NCBI GenBank assembly: GCA_026709935.1
Contig: JAPOSC010000004.1
Location: forward strand, 1-53,046
Direction: 5' to 3'
Length of the DNA: 53,046 nt
DNA from: Thiotrichales bacterium
GTDB taxonomy: Bacteria; Pseudomonadota; Gammaproteobacteria; HK1
The first letter of the stretch is position 1. The number at the start of each line of letters is the position of its first letter. The notes beneath the pieces are model-generated. The model did no database searches. It was not told the DNA's origin and saw only the letters and a program-made list of their open reading frames with translations. Shown one piece after another: positions 1 to 7,996 of this stretch. The position numbers were made by a program, and so were the translations under genes.

Positions 1-245
1 TTCTCGGCAAGGATCGAAGAACCGCTCAAGCCTGAATGGCTCCGGTTCGAGGACCTGTGAGAAATGCGGCCGAATGCTCGTCTTCTTCATATGCGACTCG
101 ACGCACATTTCTCACCAGTTCTCGGCGAGGACCAGAGAACCGTTCAAGCGTTGAGTGGCTCCGGTTCGAGGACCTGTGAGAAATGCGACCGAATGCTCAT
201 CTTCTCCACATACGCCTTGATGCGCATTTCTCACCTGTTCTCGGC
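1..245. repeat. Two tandem copies of a ~119-bp interspersed repeat
   Basis: Two near-identical units sit head to tail (about 1-118 and 119-237), and the first bases of a third unit follow at 238. Each unit begins TTCTCGGC, contains GGCTCCGGTTCGAGG, and carries an inverted pair, GTGAGAAATGCG and CGCATTTCTCAC, which is perfect over 12 bp in the second unit. A third full copy lies inverted at about 6092-6212. The inverted pair suggests a folded RNA or DNA hairpin with a ~35-nt loop. Short reading frames run through it, but they look like by-products of the repeat. No transposase is nearby. Confidence 0.8.
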
Positions 246-507
246 TGCGGTGAAATTTCCGGTTTAGCGGGAATCTCCGGCGTGCACGCCTCGCCGATCC
301 GATCTCCGACCCCCTGCGATCCACCCGGGCCGGCGCCGACGACCGGGCTTTCGCGCACCCCACCGGTCGCCCGCGGCGTACCCGAAACCCGCCCGACGCC
401 GCATCTCGAGCGCGCTCCCGGCCGACACGACGCGGGCTGTTCGCCCATTTCGCAGCCCGCACCCCTGGCGACATGCTCGACGCTCATCGTCGAACGGGGA
501 ACCGCGA
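246..507. other. Intergenic region upstream of yifB
   Basis: About 260 bp between the tandem repeat and yifB. It contains one half of the genome's recurrent GGTGAAATTTCCGG motif at about 246-261. I see no convincing gene, tRNA or promoter here. Long frames crossing it are overlapping out-of-frame readings of yifB sequence. Confidence 0.5.
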
Positions 508-2016
508 ATGTCGCTCGCCACCGTCCTCAGCCGCGCCAGCGTGGGAATCGAGGCGCCTTCGGTCCAGGTCGAAGTCCACATCACGGGCGGACTGCCGAAA
601 TTCGCCATCGTCGGCCTTCCCGAGGCCACCGTGCGCGAGAGCAAGGATCGGGTGCGCAGCGCCATCATCAATTCCCGGTTCGAATTCCCCCGGCGCCGCA
701 TCACCGTCGGTCTCGCTCCGGCCGAGCTCCCCAAGGACGGCAGCCGATACGACCTCCCGATCGCGGCCGGGATCCTGGCTGCCACCGGACAGCTCTCTCC
801 CGAACGGCTCCACGAGCACGAACTGATCGGCGAGCTTGCGCTCGACGGGGCGCTGCGTCGCACCGGTGGCTCGCTCCCGGCGGCACTGCACGTGCGCGAC
901 GCGGGCCGCATTCTCGTGATCCCGGCCGACGACGCACACGAAGCCGAGCTTGCCTCCGGCGCCCGCCTGTTTGCGGCGCGTCACCTGGGAGAAGTGCACG
1001 CGCAGCTCATGAGCGACGCCTCTCCTCGGCCAACAGAGCCCGCACCCCGGATCGGAGACCCCGCAGTCGAGGATCTGAGCGACGTTCGACGCCAGTACAC
1101 GGCGCGGCGCGCGCTGGAGCTGGCCGCCGCCGGGGGCCACAACCTGCTGATGCTCGGCCCTCCGGGCACCGGAAAGACGATGCTGGCCACTCGCCTGCCC
1201 GGGATCCTTCCGCCGATGACCGAGGAGGAGTCGCTGGAATCGGCGATGGTGCGCTCGGTGAGTGCGCTGGGGTTCGACCCCGCCGACTGGGGGGTGCGGC
1301 CGTTCCGCGCCCCGCATCACTCGGCGTCTCCAGCCGCGATCGTCGGCGGCGGCACGGTGCCGAGACCGGGGGAGATCTCCCTCGCCCATCACGGCGTCCT
1401 GTTCCTCGATGAGCTCCCCGAGTTCTCGCGGGTGGTGCTGGAGACGCTGCGTGAGCCGCTCGAGTCCGGATCGGTCACCATCTCGCGGGCCAGCCGCCAG
1501 GCGAACTTTCCGGCCCGGTTCCAGCTCGTGGCCGCGATGAATCCGTGTCCGTGCGGCATGCTCGGAGACCCCGCCGGTACGTGCCGCTGTACCGAAGAAC
1601 AGGTTCTTCGCTACCGCTCGCGCGTCTCCGGGCCGCTGCTGGATCGTATCGATCTGCACGTCGAAGTACCTCGCATTCGCGACGAGGATGAACCCGTGAG
1701 CCCCGAGCCATCGGCCGCGGTGCGAGAACGTGTCGCGATCGCGCGGGCAGCGCAGATCGAACGGGCGGGGAAACCGAACCAGGGACTCGCGGTCAGCGAG
1801 CTTCGCACGCACTGCACGCTCGCCCCCGGCAGCCGCAAGCTGCTTGCCCGCGCGATGGAGAAGCTGCACCTCTCGGCCCGCGCGCGCGACCGGGTGCTCA
1901 GGGTGGCGCGCACCATCGCGGACCTCGCGCGATCGGACCGGATCGGCGACGAACATGTGGCGGAGGCGATCGGCTTCCGGACCCTGGACCGGGGCACGGG
2001 GCGCGGGTACGAATGA
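508..2016 (+). CDS. comM: YifB/ComM family Mg-chelatase-like AAA+ ATPase
   Basis: A 502-residue protein of the YifB/ComM family. ComM is a hexameric helicase that promotes branch migration during natural transformation; family members occur widely in non-competent bacteria too. The N-terminal domain (about 1-170) has the family start MSLATVLSRA and the segment GGLPKFAIVGLPE. The AAA+ core has Walker A GPPGTGKT at 217-224 and Walker B GVLFLDE near 296-302. A cysteine cluster, CPCG followed by CRC, near 345-362 matches the family's metal-binding insert. Length is typical. It is a single gene on the plus strand with no partner. The annotation as ComM is firm at family level; a role in DNA uptake is inference. 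Confidence 0.93.
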   Translation: MSLATVLSRASVGIEAPSVQVEVHITGGLPKFAIVGLPEATVRESKDRVRSAIINSRFEFPRRRITVGLAPAELPKDGSRYDLPIAAGILAATGQLSPERLHEHELIGELALDGALRRTGGSLPAALHVRDAGRILVIPADDAHEAELASGARLFAARHLGEVHAQLMSDASPRPTEPAPRIGDPAVEDLSDVRRQYTARRALELAAAGGHNLLMLGPPGTGKTMLATRLPGILPPMTEEESLESAMVRSVSALGFDPADWGVRPFRAPHHSASPAAIVGGGTVPRPGEISLAHHGVLFLDELPEFSRVVLETLREPLESGSVTISRASRQANFPARFQLVAAMNPCPCGMLGDPAGTCRCTEEQVLRYRSRVSGPLLDRIDLHVEVPRIRDEDEPVSPEPSAAVRERVAIARAAQIERAGKPNQGLAVSELRTHCTLAPGSRKLLARAMEKLHLSARARDRVLRVARTIADLARSDRIGDEHVAEAIGFRTLDRGTGRGYE

Positions 2017-2199
2017 CGAAGGAAACCGCACCCCCCGCAAGGCGAAATCCCGCGAAGTTCGCGCGGCGCGCGCCCGGTCGCAACCGGCATCGTGACCGGG
2101 TACCGACCGACTTCGGGGATGGGGGATAATTCGGGCGCGGCCCGCCATCGATACGTCGGGCCGCACAAATCATTCGGTCGCTCCACGACCGGGAGGCAC

Positions 2200-2586
2200 A
2201 TGGATACCAACGACGATCATTACCGTATTGTGGTCGACGCGAAGAGCACCTACGTCCCCGAACATTCGTCCCCGGACGAAGGACGGTATGTCTTTGCCTA
2301 CACGGTGACGATCCGCAACACCGGCGCGGTCGCCGCGAAGCTCCGGACCCGTCACTGGATCATCACCGACGCCAATGGACGGGCGCAGGAGGTGCGCGGG
2401 GACGGCGTGGTGGGCGAGCAACCGCATCTCGCCCCCGGAGAAGCCTTCCGATACACGAGCGCCGCGATCATCAAGACCCCGGTCGGGAGCATGTACGGCA
2501 GCTACCAGATGGTCGCGGACGACGGGTATCGCTTCGACGCACCGATCGCGGCCTTCAGCCTGTCCGTGCCGAACGTCGTGCACTGA
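2200..2586 (+). CDS. apaG: ApaG (Co2+/Mg2+ efflux-associated) protein
   Basis: A 128-residue single-domain ApaG protein with a fibronectin-III-like beta fold. The conserved core is visible as YVFAYTVTIRNTG (about 28-40), RHWIITDANG and the C-terminal GSYQMV segment with its F/P-rich tail. The molecular role of ApaG is unsettled; the family is linked genetically to ApaH and to divalent cation resistance. The start chosen at 2200 has a strong GGGAGG ribosome site 9 bases upstream; a longer frame begins upstream but lacks conservation. It lies 117 bp ahead of apaH, as in the classical ksgA-apaG-apaH-folA order, although ksgA is not present here. Confidence 0.92.
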   Translation: MDTNDDHYRIVVDAKSTYVPEHSSPDEGRYVFAYTVTIRNTGAVAAKLRTRHWIITDANGRAQEVRGDGVVGEQPHLAPGEAFRYTSAAIIKTPVGSMYGSYQMVADDGYRFDAPIAAFSLSVPNVVH

Positions 2587-2703
2587 TGCGGCGGGAAGGC
2601 CACCGCAGCCTGCGGGCGCGGGCATCCGCGCATTGCAGCGGCGGCGAGCCGTCGTGCGGGGTCCGGAAAGGTGGGAGCCGCCCCGTCCGGAACTGACCAC
2701 GCG

Positions 2704-3546
2704 ATGGCTACCTACGCAATCGGCGATGTCCAGGGCTGCTACCGTGTCCTGCGGTCGTTGCTGCGCGAATGCGGGTACGACCCCTGCCGCGATACGCTCT
2801 GGTTCGCGGGGGATCTCGTCAACCGGGGTCCGGCCTCGCTCGATGTCCTGCGGTTCGTCGCCGACCTCGGCGACCGAGCCCATACCGTGCTCGGCAACCA
2901 TGACCTGCACCTGATCGCGAGCGCCCGGGGAATCCGACGGATACGGGCCAGAGACACCTTCCGGGACGTGCTCGAAGCCCCGGACGGCGAGAGGCTCGTC
3001 GACTGGCTGCGTCATCGGTCGATGATCCATCGCGACCCCGAACGCAGGTGCATCATGGTCCACGCGGGTATCGTCCCGGCGTGGACCATCGACGATGCGC
3101 TCGTCCACGGCACCGAGCTTTCGCGGGCGCTCCGCGCACCGGATCACGCCCGGCTCCTTTCCGGCATGTACGGCAATGAACCCGACGCGTGGCACGATTC
3201 CCTGGCCGGACTCGACCGGCTGCGCTTCATCACCAACGCCTTCACGCGGATGCGCTACTGCCACCGCAACGGCCGGCTCGACTTCTCCGAAACCGGCCCG
3301 CCCGGCCCGCAGGACTCTTCGCTCGCACCCTGGTTCACGCTGCGCGACGCCGCTGCGGACGGCGTCCGAATCGTGTTCGGCCACTGGGCGACCCTTCAGG
3401 TCGAAGGCCCCCTCTCTCGCGACCTGCACGTGCGCCACGTCGACACCGGCTGCGTGTGGGGCGGCTCGCTTACCGCGCTCCGTCTGGAAGACGACCGGGA
3501 ATTCAGCGTCGGCTGCGAAGGCGCCACCCTCCCCATGCCCCGATGA
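2704..3546 (+). CDS. apaH: Bis(5'-nucleosyl)-tetraphosphatase, symmetrical
   Basis: A 280-residue ApaH hydrolase that cleaves Ap4A to two ADP and also acts in removal of Np4 caps from RNA. It belongs to the metallophosphatase (PPP-like) superfamily. The metal-binding motifs are intact: GDVQG at 7-11, GDLVNRG at 36-42 and GNHDLH at 64-69, with later histidines in VHAG and FGHWA. Length is normal. The start at 2704 places the first motif at the expected distance; an upstream in-frame start adds 11 unconserved residues. Its stop overlaps the folA start in an ATGA junction, so the two are translationally coupled. Confidence 0.95.
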   Translation: MATYAIGDVQGCYRVLRSLLRECGYDPCRDTLWFAGDLVNRGPASLDVLRFVADLGDRAHTVLGNHDLHLIASARGIRRIRARDTFRDVLEAPDGERLVDWLRHRSMIHRDPERRCIMVHAGIVPAWTIDDALVHGTELSRALRAPDHARLLSGMYGNEPDAWHDSLAGLDRLRFITNAFTRMRYCHRNGRLDFSETGPPGPQDSSLAPWFTLRDAAADGVRIVFGHWATLQVEGPLSRDLHVRHVDTGCVWGGSLTALRLEDDREFSVGCEGATLPMPR

Positions 3547-4055
3547 GCCTTCCCTTCATCACAATTGTCGTGGCCATGGCCGAGAACCGCGTTATCGGCC
3601 GCGACGGCGGCTTGCCTTGGCACCTGCCGGCCGACATGGCCCGGTTCCGCACGCTTACGATGGGAAAACCTGTCGTCATGGGACGGCGCACCCACGAGTC
3701 GATCGGGCGAGCTCTCGACGGAAGGCACAACATCGTCGTCACCCGGCGCCCCGACTACGGCGCTCCCGGATGCACGGTCACCTCATCGCTCGGCGCAGCT
3801 CTCGATGCAGTCCTCGAACCCACATCCGGCGCGGCGGAAGTGATGGTCATCGGCGGCGCAAGCATCTACGAACAGGCGCTGCCCATCACGGACCGCATCC
3901 ATCTCACGGTGGTGCATGCGTCAATCGATGGTGACGCCCGGTTTCCGGTGCTCGAATCCGGAGCGTGGCGGGAGGTCGCGCGCGAGGAGCGCAGCGCCGA
4001 CGAGCGCAACGGCTACGACCTGAGCTTCATCGAGCTGGTGAAGCAGCCCTTCTAA
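3543..4055 (+). CDS. folA: Dihydrofolate reductase
   Basis: A 170-residue DHFR that reduces dihydrofolate to tetrahydrofolate with NADPH, restoring the folate oxidised by thymidylate synthase. The substrate motif GLPWHLPADM at 23-32 contains the catalytic Asp31. The NADPH-binding GRRTHES and VIGGASIYEQ segments are present. It starts at the ATGA overlap with apaH. thyA, its functional partner, lies convergent 137 bp downstream. A perfect 12-bp hairpin follows the stop immediately and probably ends transcription. Confidence 0.95.
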   Translation: MSLPFITIVVAMAENRVIGRDGGLPWHLPADMARFRTLTMGKPVVMGRRTHESIGRALDGRHNIVVTRRPDYGAPGCTVTSSLGAALDAVLEPTSGAAEVMVIGGASIYEQALPITDRIHLTVVHASIDGDARFPVLESGAWREVAREERSADERNGYDLSFIELVKQPF

Positions 4056-4082
4056 CCCGGAAATTTCGGTGAAATTTCCGGG
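4056..4082. terminator. Perfect CCCGGAAATTTC hairpin after folA
   Basis: The arms CCCGGAAATTTC (4056-4067) and GAAATTTCCGGG (4071-4082) are perfectly complementary around a 3-base loop. The hairpin begins at the base after the folA stop codon. No T-run follows, so it may work as a bidirectional or protein-assisted terminator, or as a REP-like 3' stabiliser. It is one of several related hairpins in this window. Confidence 0.6.
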
Positions 4083-4192
4083 TCGATCGGCGGGGCCACG
4101 GAAAGACGATCCCGCACGACGGCCCATGCTCGACGGCACCCATGGCCGAACGATCAGTTCGCCGACGCCGATGGGCCCGACCGCGACTGCCG

Positions 4193-4987
4193 TCACACCG
4201 CAATCGGCGCCCTGATGGCCGGGTGGTGCTCGTAGCCCACGAGCCGGAAGTCGTCGTAGGTGAAATCGAAGAGAGACCCGCCGCCGGAAGCGATCTCCAT
4301 GCGCGGCAGTGGGAAGAGCTTGCGCCGGAGTTGGGTGTCGGCCTGCTCCAGGTGGTTGAGATAGAGATGCGCGTCGCCCAGGGTGTGCACGAATTCGCCG
4401 GGTTCGAGATCCGTCACCCGGGCGATCATCATCGTGAGCAGGGAGTACGACGCGATGTTAAAGGGCACCCCGATGAAAACGTCCGCGCTGCGCTGGTAGA
4501 GCTGACACGAGAGCCGGCCGTCGGCGACGTAGAACTGGAACAGGAGATGGCACGGCGGAAGGGCCATCCGATCCAGCTCGCCGACGTTCCAGGCCGAGAC
4601 GATGTGCCGCCGGGAGTCGGGGTCGCGGCGGATGCCGTCTACAACCCGCGCGATCTGATCGACGGATCCGCCGTCCGCGGTCGCCCAGCTCCGCCACTGC
4701 GCGCCGTAGATCGGACCCAGCTCGCCAGCGTCGTCCGCCCACTCGTCCCAGATGGTCACGCGGTTGGCATGGAGATAGTCGAGATTGGTCGAGCCCTTCA
4801 GAAACCACAGCAGCTCGTGGATGACCGAACGCATGTGAATCGACTTCGTGGTCACCACCGGGAACCCGTGCGCGAGGTCGAAGCGCATCTGATAGCCGAA
4901 GACGCTCAGGGTGCCGGTGCCGGTGCGGTCGCCCTTGCGCACCCCGTGCGCGCGGACATGGCGCATCAGGTCGAGGTACTGCTTCAC
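4193..4987 (-). CDS. thyA: Thymidylate synthase
   Basis: A 264-residue ThyA that methylates dUMP to dTMP using 5,10-methylene-THF. The dUMP-binding arginine region is in [12 protein letters not shown] (17-28). WFLKGSTNL and the catalytic PPCHLLFQF segment with Cys146 are intact, as is the C-terminal AVYDDFR-like region ([14 protein letters not shown]). The C terminus ends in IKAPIAV-like RAPIAV, as required for the closing lid. It is convergent with folA. A long inverted repeat lies upstream between it and the carbamoyltransferase gene. Confidence 0.96.
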   Translation of the reverse strand: MKQYLDLMRHVRAHGVRKGDRTGTGTLSVFGYQMRFDLAHGFPVVTTKSIHMRSVIHELLWFLKGSTNLDYLHANRVTIWDEWADDAGELGPIYGAQWRSWATADGGSVDQIARVVDGIRRDPDSRRHIVSAWNVGELDRMALPPCHLLFQFYVADGRLSCQLYQRSADVFIGVPFNIASYSLLTMMIARVTDLEPGEFVHTLGDAHLYLNHLEQADTQLRRKLFPLPRMEIASGGGSLFDFTYDDFRLVGYEHHPAIRAPIAV

Positions 4988-5011
4988 TCGAATCGCCCCC
5001 CCCGCGGGTAA

Positions 5012-5135
5012 AGCCCGGAAACTTCACCGGCTCGCGAAGCGAGAGCGCGAAGCTGGTCAGGCATCCACTCGCTTCGCAACCGACGGTTCGAGCGAACTCG
5101 GGTCCGCAGCCGGGAATCGATGAAATTTCCGGGCT
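5012..5135. repeat. Nested inverted repeat upstream of thyA
   Basis: The outer arms, AGCCCGGAAACTTCACCG (5012-5029) and CGATGAAATTTCCGGGCT (5118-5135), pair over 18 bases with two mismatches. Inside, GCGAAGCGAG near 5033-5042 pairs with CTCGCTTCGC near 5070. The whole 124-bp intergenic segment could therefore form one large cruciform or RNA structure. It lies 3' of the carbamoyltransferase gene and 5' of thyA, both on the minus strand, so it could be a terminator for the first or a leader for the second. The outer arms belong to the same motif family as the hairpin after folA. Confidence 0.6.
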
Positions 5136-5145
5136 GAGCCATGCA

Positions 5146-6069
5146 TCACGCGAGAGTCAGCAGGATCGCCTTCTGGGCATCGAGCCGGTTCTCCGCCTGG
5201 TCGTAGATGATGGAGCGCTCGCTCTCGGCCACCTCCCCGGTGATCTCGAACCCGAGGTGCATCGGCATGTCGTGCATCACCTTGGCATGGCTGTCGGCGA
5301 GGAGCGCCGCGTTGACCTGATAGGGCAGCATCAGCTCGCAGCGCCGGTCCTTTTCCCCAGCGAACGCGGGGTCGTTGAAGTACTCCATGTCGATCCAGGT
5401 ATCGGTGTAGACGTAGTCCGCGTCCGCCACCGCCGCCTTCGCGTCCAGGGTCTCGGTGAGAAGGCCGAGGCCGAGGAGACGGCTCCGGCTCTCCTCGTCG
5501 ACCAGCGCCCGGTCACGGATGGGGCAGACCAGGGTCAGCTCGACCCCGAGCGCGGCGGAGATCGACACCAGCGAGTTCACCACGTTGTTGTAGGCGCCGA
5601 TGTAGGTCAGGCGCGCACCGCCCGGATCCGCATCCCGATCCTCGGCGATGGTCAGCATGTCCGCGAGCGCCTGACAGGGATGGTAGAGGTTGCAGCACCC
5701 GTTGATCACCGGGACGGTGGCACCCGCAGCCATGTCGAGCAAGTCGGAGTGGCTTCGCAGCCGGGCCATGATGAAGGCGGAGTTGCGCGAGAGGTAGCGT
5801 GTCTCGGAACGGATATCGCTCAGGGTGAAGTTCGTGGTGTGCCAGTCGAGGTTGATCGCGTGCCCGCCGAGCTCCGTCATGCCGGCCTCGAACGAGACCC
5901 GGGTGCGAGTGGAGGTCTTCTGGAAGATCATCACCAGGGTGCGGCCCTGCAGGTGACCCTGGAACTCCCAGCGCTGGCGCTTCACGCGCCGGGCGAGCGC
6001 GAGCACTTCGCGGATTTCGGCGTCGTCCCGGTACTTCCAGTCGATGAGGTGCTTCGGCGTCCCGGCCAT
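5146..6069 (-). CDS. Atypical ornithine-carbamoyltransferase-like protein
   Basis: A 307-residue member of the aspartate/ornithine carbamoyltransferase superfamily. The carbamoyl-phosphate half is canonical: STRTRVSFE at 53-61 and HPCQALAD at 130-137. The amino-acid half is not. Where ornithine transcarbamylases have an SMG loop this protein has TDTWIDMEYFNDP (222-234), and the HCLP catalytic loop is replaced by HDMP at 266-269. It is therefore probably a transcarbamylase with a different second substrate, or one of the uncharacterised subfamilies. The start at 6069 has AAGGA about 10 bases upstream; the frame stays open through an upstream repeat copy, but that part is not conserved. It follows matB on the same strand after a 284-bp gap holding that repeat. 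Confidence 0.8.
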   Translation of the reverse strand: MAGTPKHLIDWKYRDDAEIREVLALARRVKRQRWEFQGHLQGRTLVMIFQKTSTRTRVSFEAGMTELGGHAINLDWHTTNFTLSDIRSETRYLSRNSAFIMARLRSHSDLLDMAAGATVPVINGCCNLYHPCQALADMLTIAEDRDADPGGARLTYIGAYNNVVNSLVSISAALGVELTLVCPIRDRALVDEESRSRLLGLGLLTETLDAKAAVADADYVYTDTWIDMEYFNDPAFAGEKDRRCELMLPYQVNAALLADSHAKVMHDMPMHLGFEITGEVAESERSIIYDQAENRLDAQKAILLTLA

Positions 6070-6091
6070 GCATCCGGCTTCCTTCTGGTGA

Positions 6092-6212
6092 TAAATGCGC
6101 GTCAAGGCGTGTGTGAAGAAAACGAGCATTCGGCCGCATTTCTCACAGACCCTCGAACCGGAGCCATCCAGGCCTGAGCGGTTCTCCGAATTCTTGCCGA
6201 GAACTGGCCTGG
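6092..6212 (-). repeat. Third (inverted) copy of the ~119-bp repeat
   Basis: Read on the minus strand this segment matches the window-start repeat: TTCTCGGCAAG, GAACCGCTCAGG, GGCTCCGGTTCGAGG, TGTGAGAAATGCGGCCGAATG, and a decayed right arm, CGCATTTATCACC. It sits directly upstream of the carbamoyltransferase gene and would form part of its 5' leader. It may have been inserted between matB and that gene. Confidence 0.75.
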
Positions 6213-6353
6213 CAATCTCACGAAGGGGGCCAGCGTGGCGATCATCCTTCGTCGACCGGCACTTCAATCATGCACGAGCAGACCACCGGTCCGCAAAACC
6301 GGGATTCGCCGCGGGGCTCACCTTCCCGCGCGGGATCGACCCTCGCCGCGGGC

Positions 6354-7868
6354 TCATCCTCGGGCGAATCGCTCCCTCAGCACGCTCTTCTGCACCTTGC
6401 CCATCGAGTTGCGCGGCAGTTCGTCGGCGAAGAACACCCGCTTCGGCACCTTGTAGCTCGCAAGCGCCTGCTTCAGCGCCTCGATCACGGACTGCTTCGT
6501 CGGCCATGCCACGCCCGGCGTGCGCACCACCACCGCCGTGACCTGCTCCCCGAAATCCGGATGGGGCAGCCCGATCACCGCGGACTCCGCCACGCCGTCG
6601 AGCCTGTCGATCAGAAGCTCCACCTCCTTGGGGTAGACGTTGAACCCGCCGCTGATGACGAGGTCCTTGCCACGGCCCACGATCGAGACGTAGCCGTCGT
6701 CGTCGATCCGGCCGAGGTCGCCGGAACGGAAGAAGCCGTCGGCGGTGAATTCCGCGGCCGTCTTCTCCGGCAGCCGCCAGTAACCCGCGAAGACGTTCGG
6801 CCCCTTGAACTCGATCTCTCCCACCTCTCCCGGTCCGGCCGACGTGCCGTCCTCGCGGCTCACCCGCAGGTCCACCCCGGGTAAGGGTGGACCCACGGTG
6901 CCGGCGCGACGCTCGCCGTCGAGGGGATTCGAAGTACTCATGCCGCACTCGGTCATGCCGTAACGTTCGAGGATGGTGTGTCCGGTGCGTTCCCGGAACG
7001 CCTCGAAGGTCTGCTCCAGCAGCGGAGCAGAGCCCGAGACGAAGAGACGAATGTTCGCGCCCTGCGCCGATCCGAACCCGGCCTGCCCGAGCAGGCGGAC
7101 GTAGAAGGTGGGCACGCCCATGAACAGCGTCGCCCGCGGCAGCAGCCGACACGCTTCGGCCGCGTCGAAGCGCGGGCAGAAGATCATCGGCGAGCCGTTG
7201 AGCAGCGACGTATGGCACGCCACGAAGAGCCCGTGGGTGTGGAAGATGGGGAGCATGTGCAGAAGCACGTCGCCCGCGCGGAACCCCCAGGCCCGGTGCA
7301 ACACTTCAGCGTTCGAGAACAGGTTGGCGTGGGTGAGCATCGCGCCTTTCGGCTGGCCGGTGGTGCCGGAGGTGTAGAGGAGTGCGGCGAGGTCGTCCGG
7401 TGCACGCTCCACCGTGTCGAAGCGATCCGGCATCGACCGGCTCGCCTCGATCAGGGTGCCATCGTCTCCGGTGCCCAGAGTGAGCGGCTCACCGATACCG
7501 TGGCGCTCACACAGCCGGCCGGCGCCGTCTGCGGACTCCGGTCGCGTCACCACCAGCCGGGGCTCGGCGTCCCCGAGGAAGTAATCCACTTCCCGCTCCG
7601 GATACGCAGGATTGAGCGGCAGGTAGACCGCACCCGCGCGCAGGCAGGCGAGGTAGAGGATGAGCGCCCGCGGCGACTTCTCCACCTGCACCGCCACCCG
7701 GTCGCCAGGCGCGACACCCCGCTCGCGCATCAGACTCGCGTAGCGGGCCGACTCGGCCTCGACATCCGCGAAAGTCCATACTGCAGTGTTCGGGGTCTCC
7801 AGGCAGGGCGACAAGCGGTCGGCCGGGAAGTGTGCTTCGAGAAGTCCGTACAGGTTGGCGTTCGTCAT
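6354..7868 (-). CDS. matB: Malonyl-CoA synthetase-like acyl-CoA ligase
   Basis: A 504-residue ANL-superfamily AMP-forming ligase very close in sequence pattern to MatB (malonate + CoA + ATP to malonyl-CoA). The P-loop TSGTTGQPKG is at 166-175. The MatB-like segments LPIFHTHGLF, ERYGMTE, SGDLG, GRGKDLVISGG and NVYPKEVE are present, and the catalytic lysine region NSMGKVQK lies near the C terminus. MatB homologues AAE3 (plants) and Pcs60 (yeast) are oxalyl-CoA synthetases, so in this gene context oxalate is an alternative substrate. It is the last of a same-strand run that includes the formate dehydrogenase genes, with a 128-bp gap to fdhA. Confidence 0.88.
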   Translation of the reverse strand: MTNANLYGLLEAHFPADRLSPCLETPNTAVWTFADVEAESARYASLMRERGVAPGDRVAVQVEKSPRALILYLACLRAGAVYLPLNPAYPEREVDYFLGDAEPRLVVTRPESADGAGRLCERHGIGEPLTLGTGDDGTLIEASRSMPDRFDTVERAPDDLAALLYTSGTTGQPKGAMLTHANLFSNAEVLHRAWGFRAGDVLLHMLPIFHTHGLFVACHTSLLNGSPMIFCPRFDAAEACRLLPRATLFMGVPTFYVRLLGQAGFGSAQGANIRLFVSGSAPLLEQTFEAFRERTGHTILERYGMTECGMSTSNPLDGERRAGTVGPPLPGVDLRVSREDGTSAGPGEVGEIEFKGPNVFAGYWRLPEKTAAEFTADGFFRSGDLGRIDDDGYVSIVGRGKDLVISGGFNVYPKEVELLIDRLDGVAESAVIGLPHPDFGEQVTAVVVRTPGVAWPTKQSVIEALKQALASYKVPKRVFFADELPRNSMGKVQKSVLRERFARG

Positions 7869-7996
7869 CTGACGTGATGTCCGGCGTTCGAAAGCGTTCG
7901 GTCAATGGGTGACGATACGGAGACCTCGTCCATCGGCAATCGAGCGGTGATCTTCGTTCCTCGGCGACCTGATGACGAAAGCCCCTTGCGCCCCGA

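Noticed and set aside
61..240. Small protein encoded by the ~119-bp repeat
   Set aside because: A CEKCxRML-like peptide is preserved between copies, but so is the whole DNA sequence. There is no ribosome site or sign of selection on codons.
183..1412. Long open frame overlapping yifB on the same strand
   Set aside because: The product is Arg/Pro/Gly-rich low-complexity sequence, typical of a shifted frame in GC-rich DNA, and yifB is well supported in the other frame.
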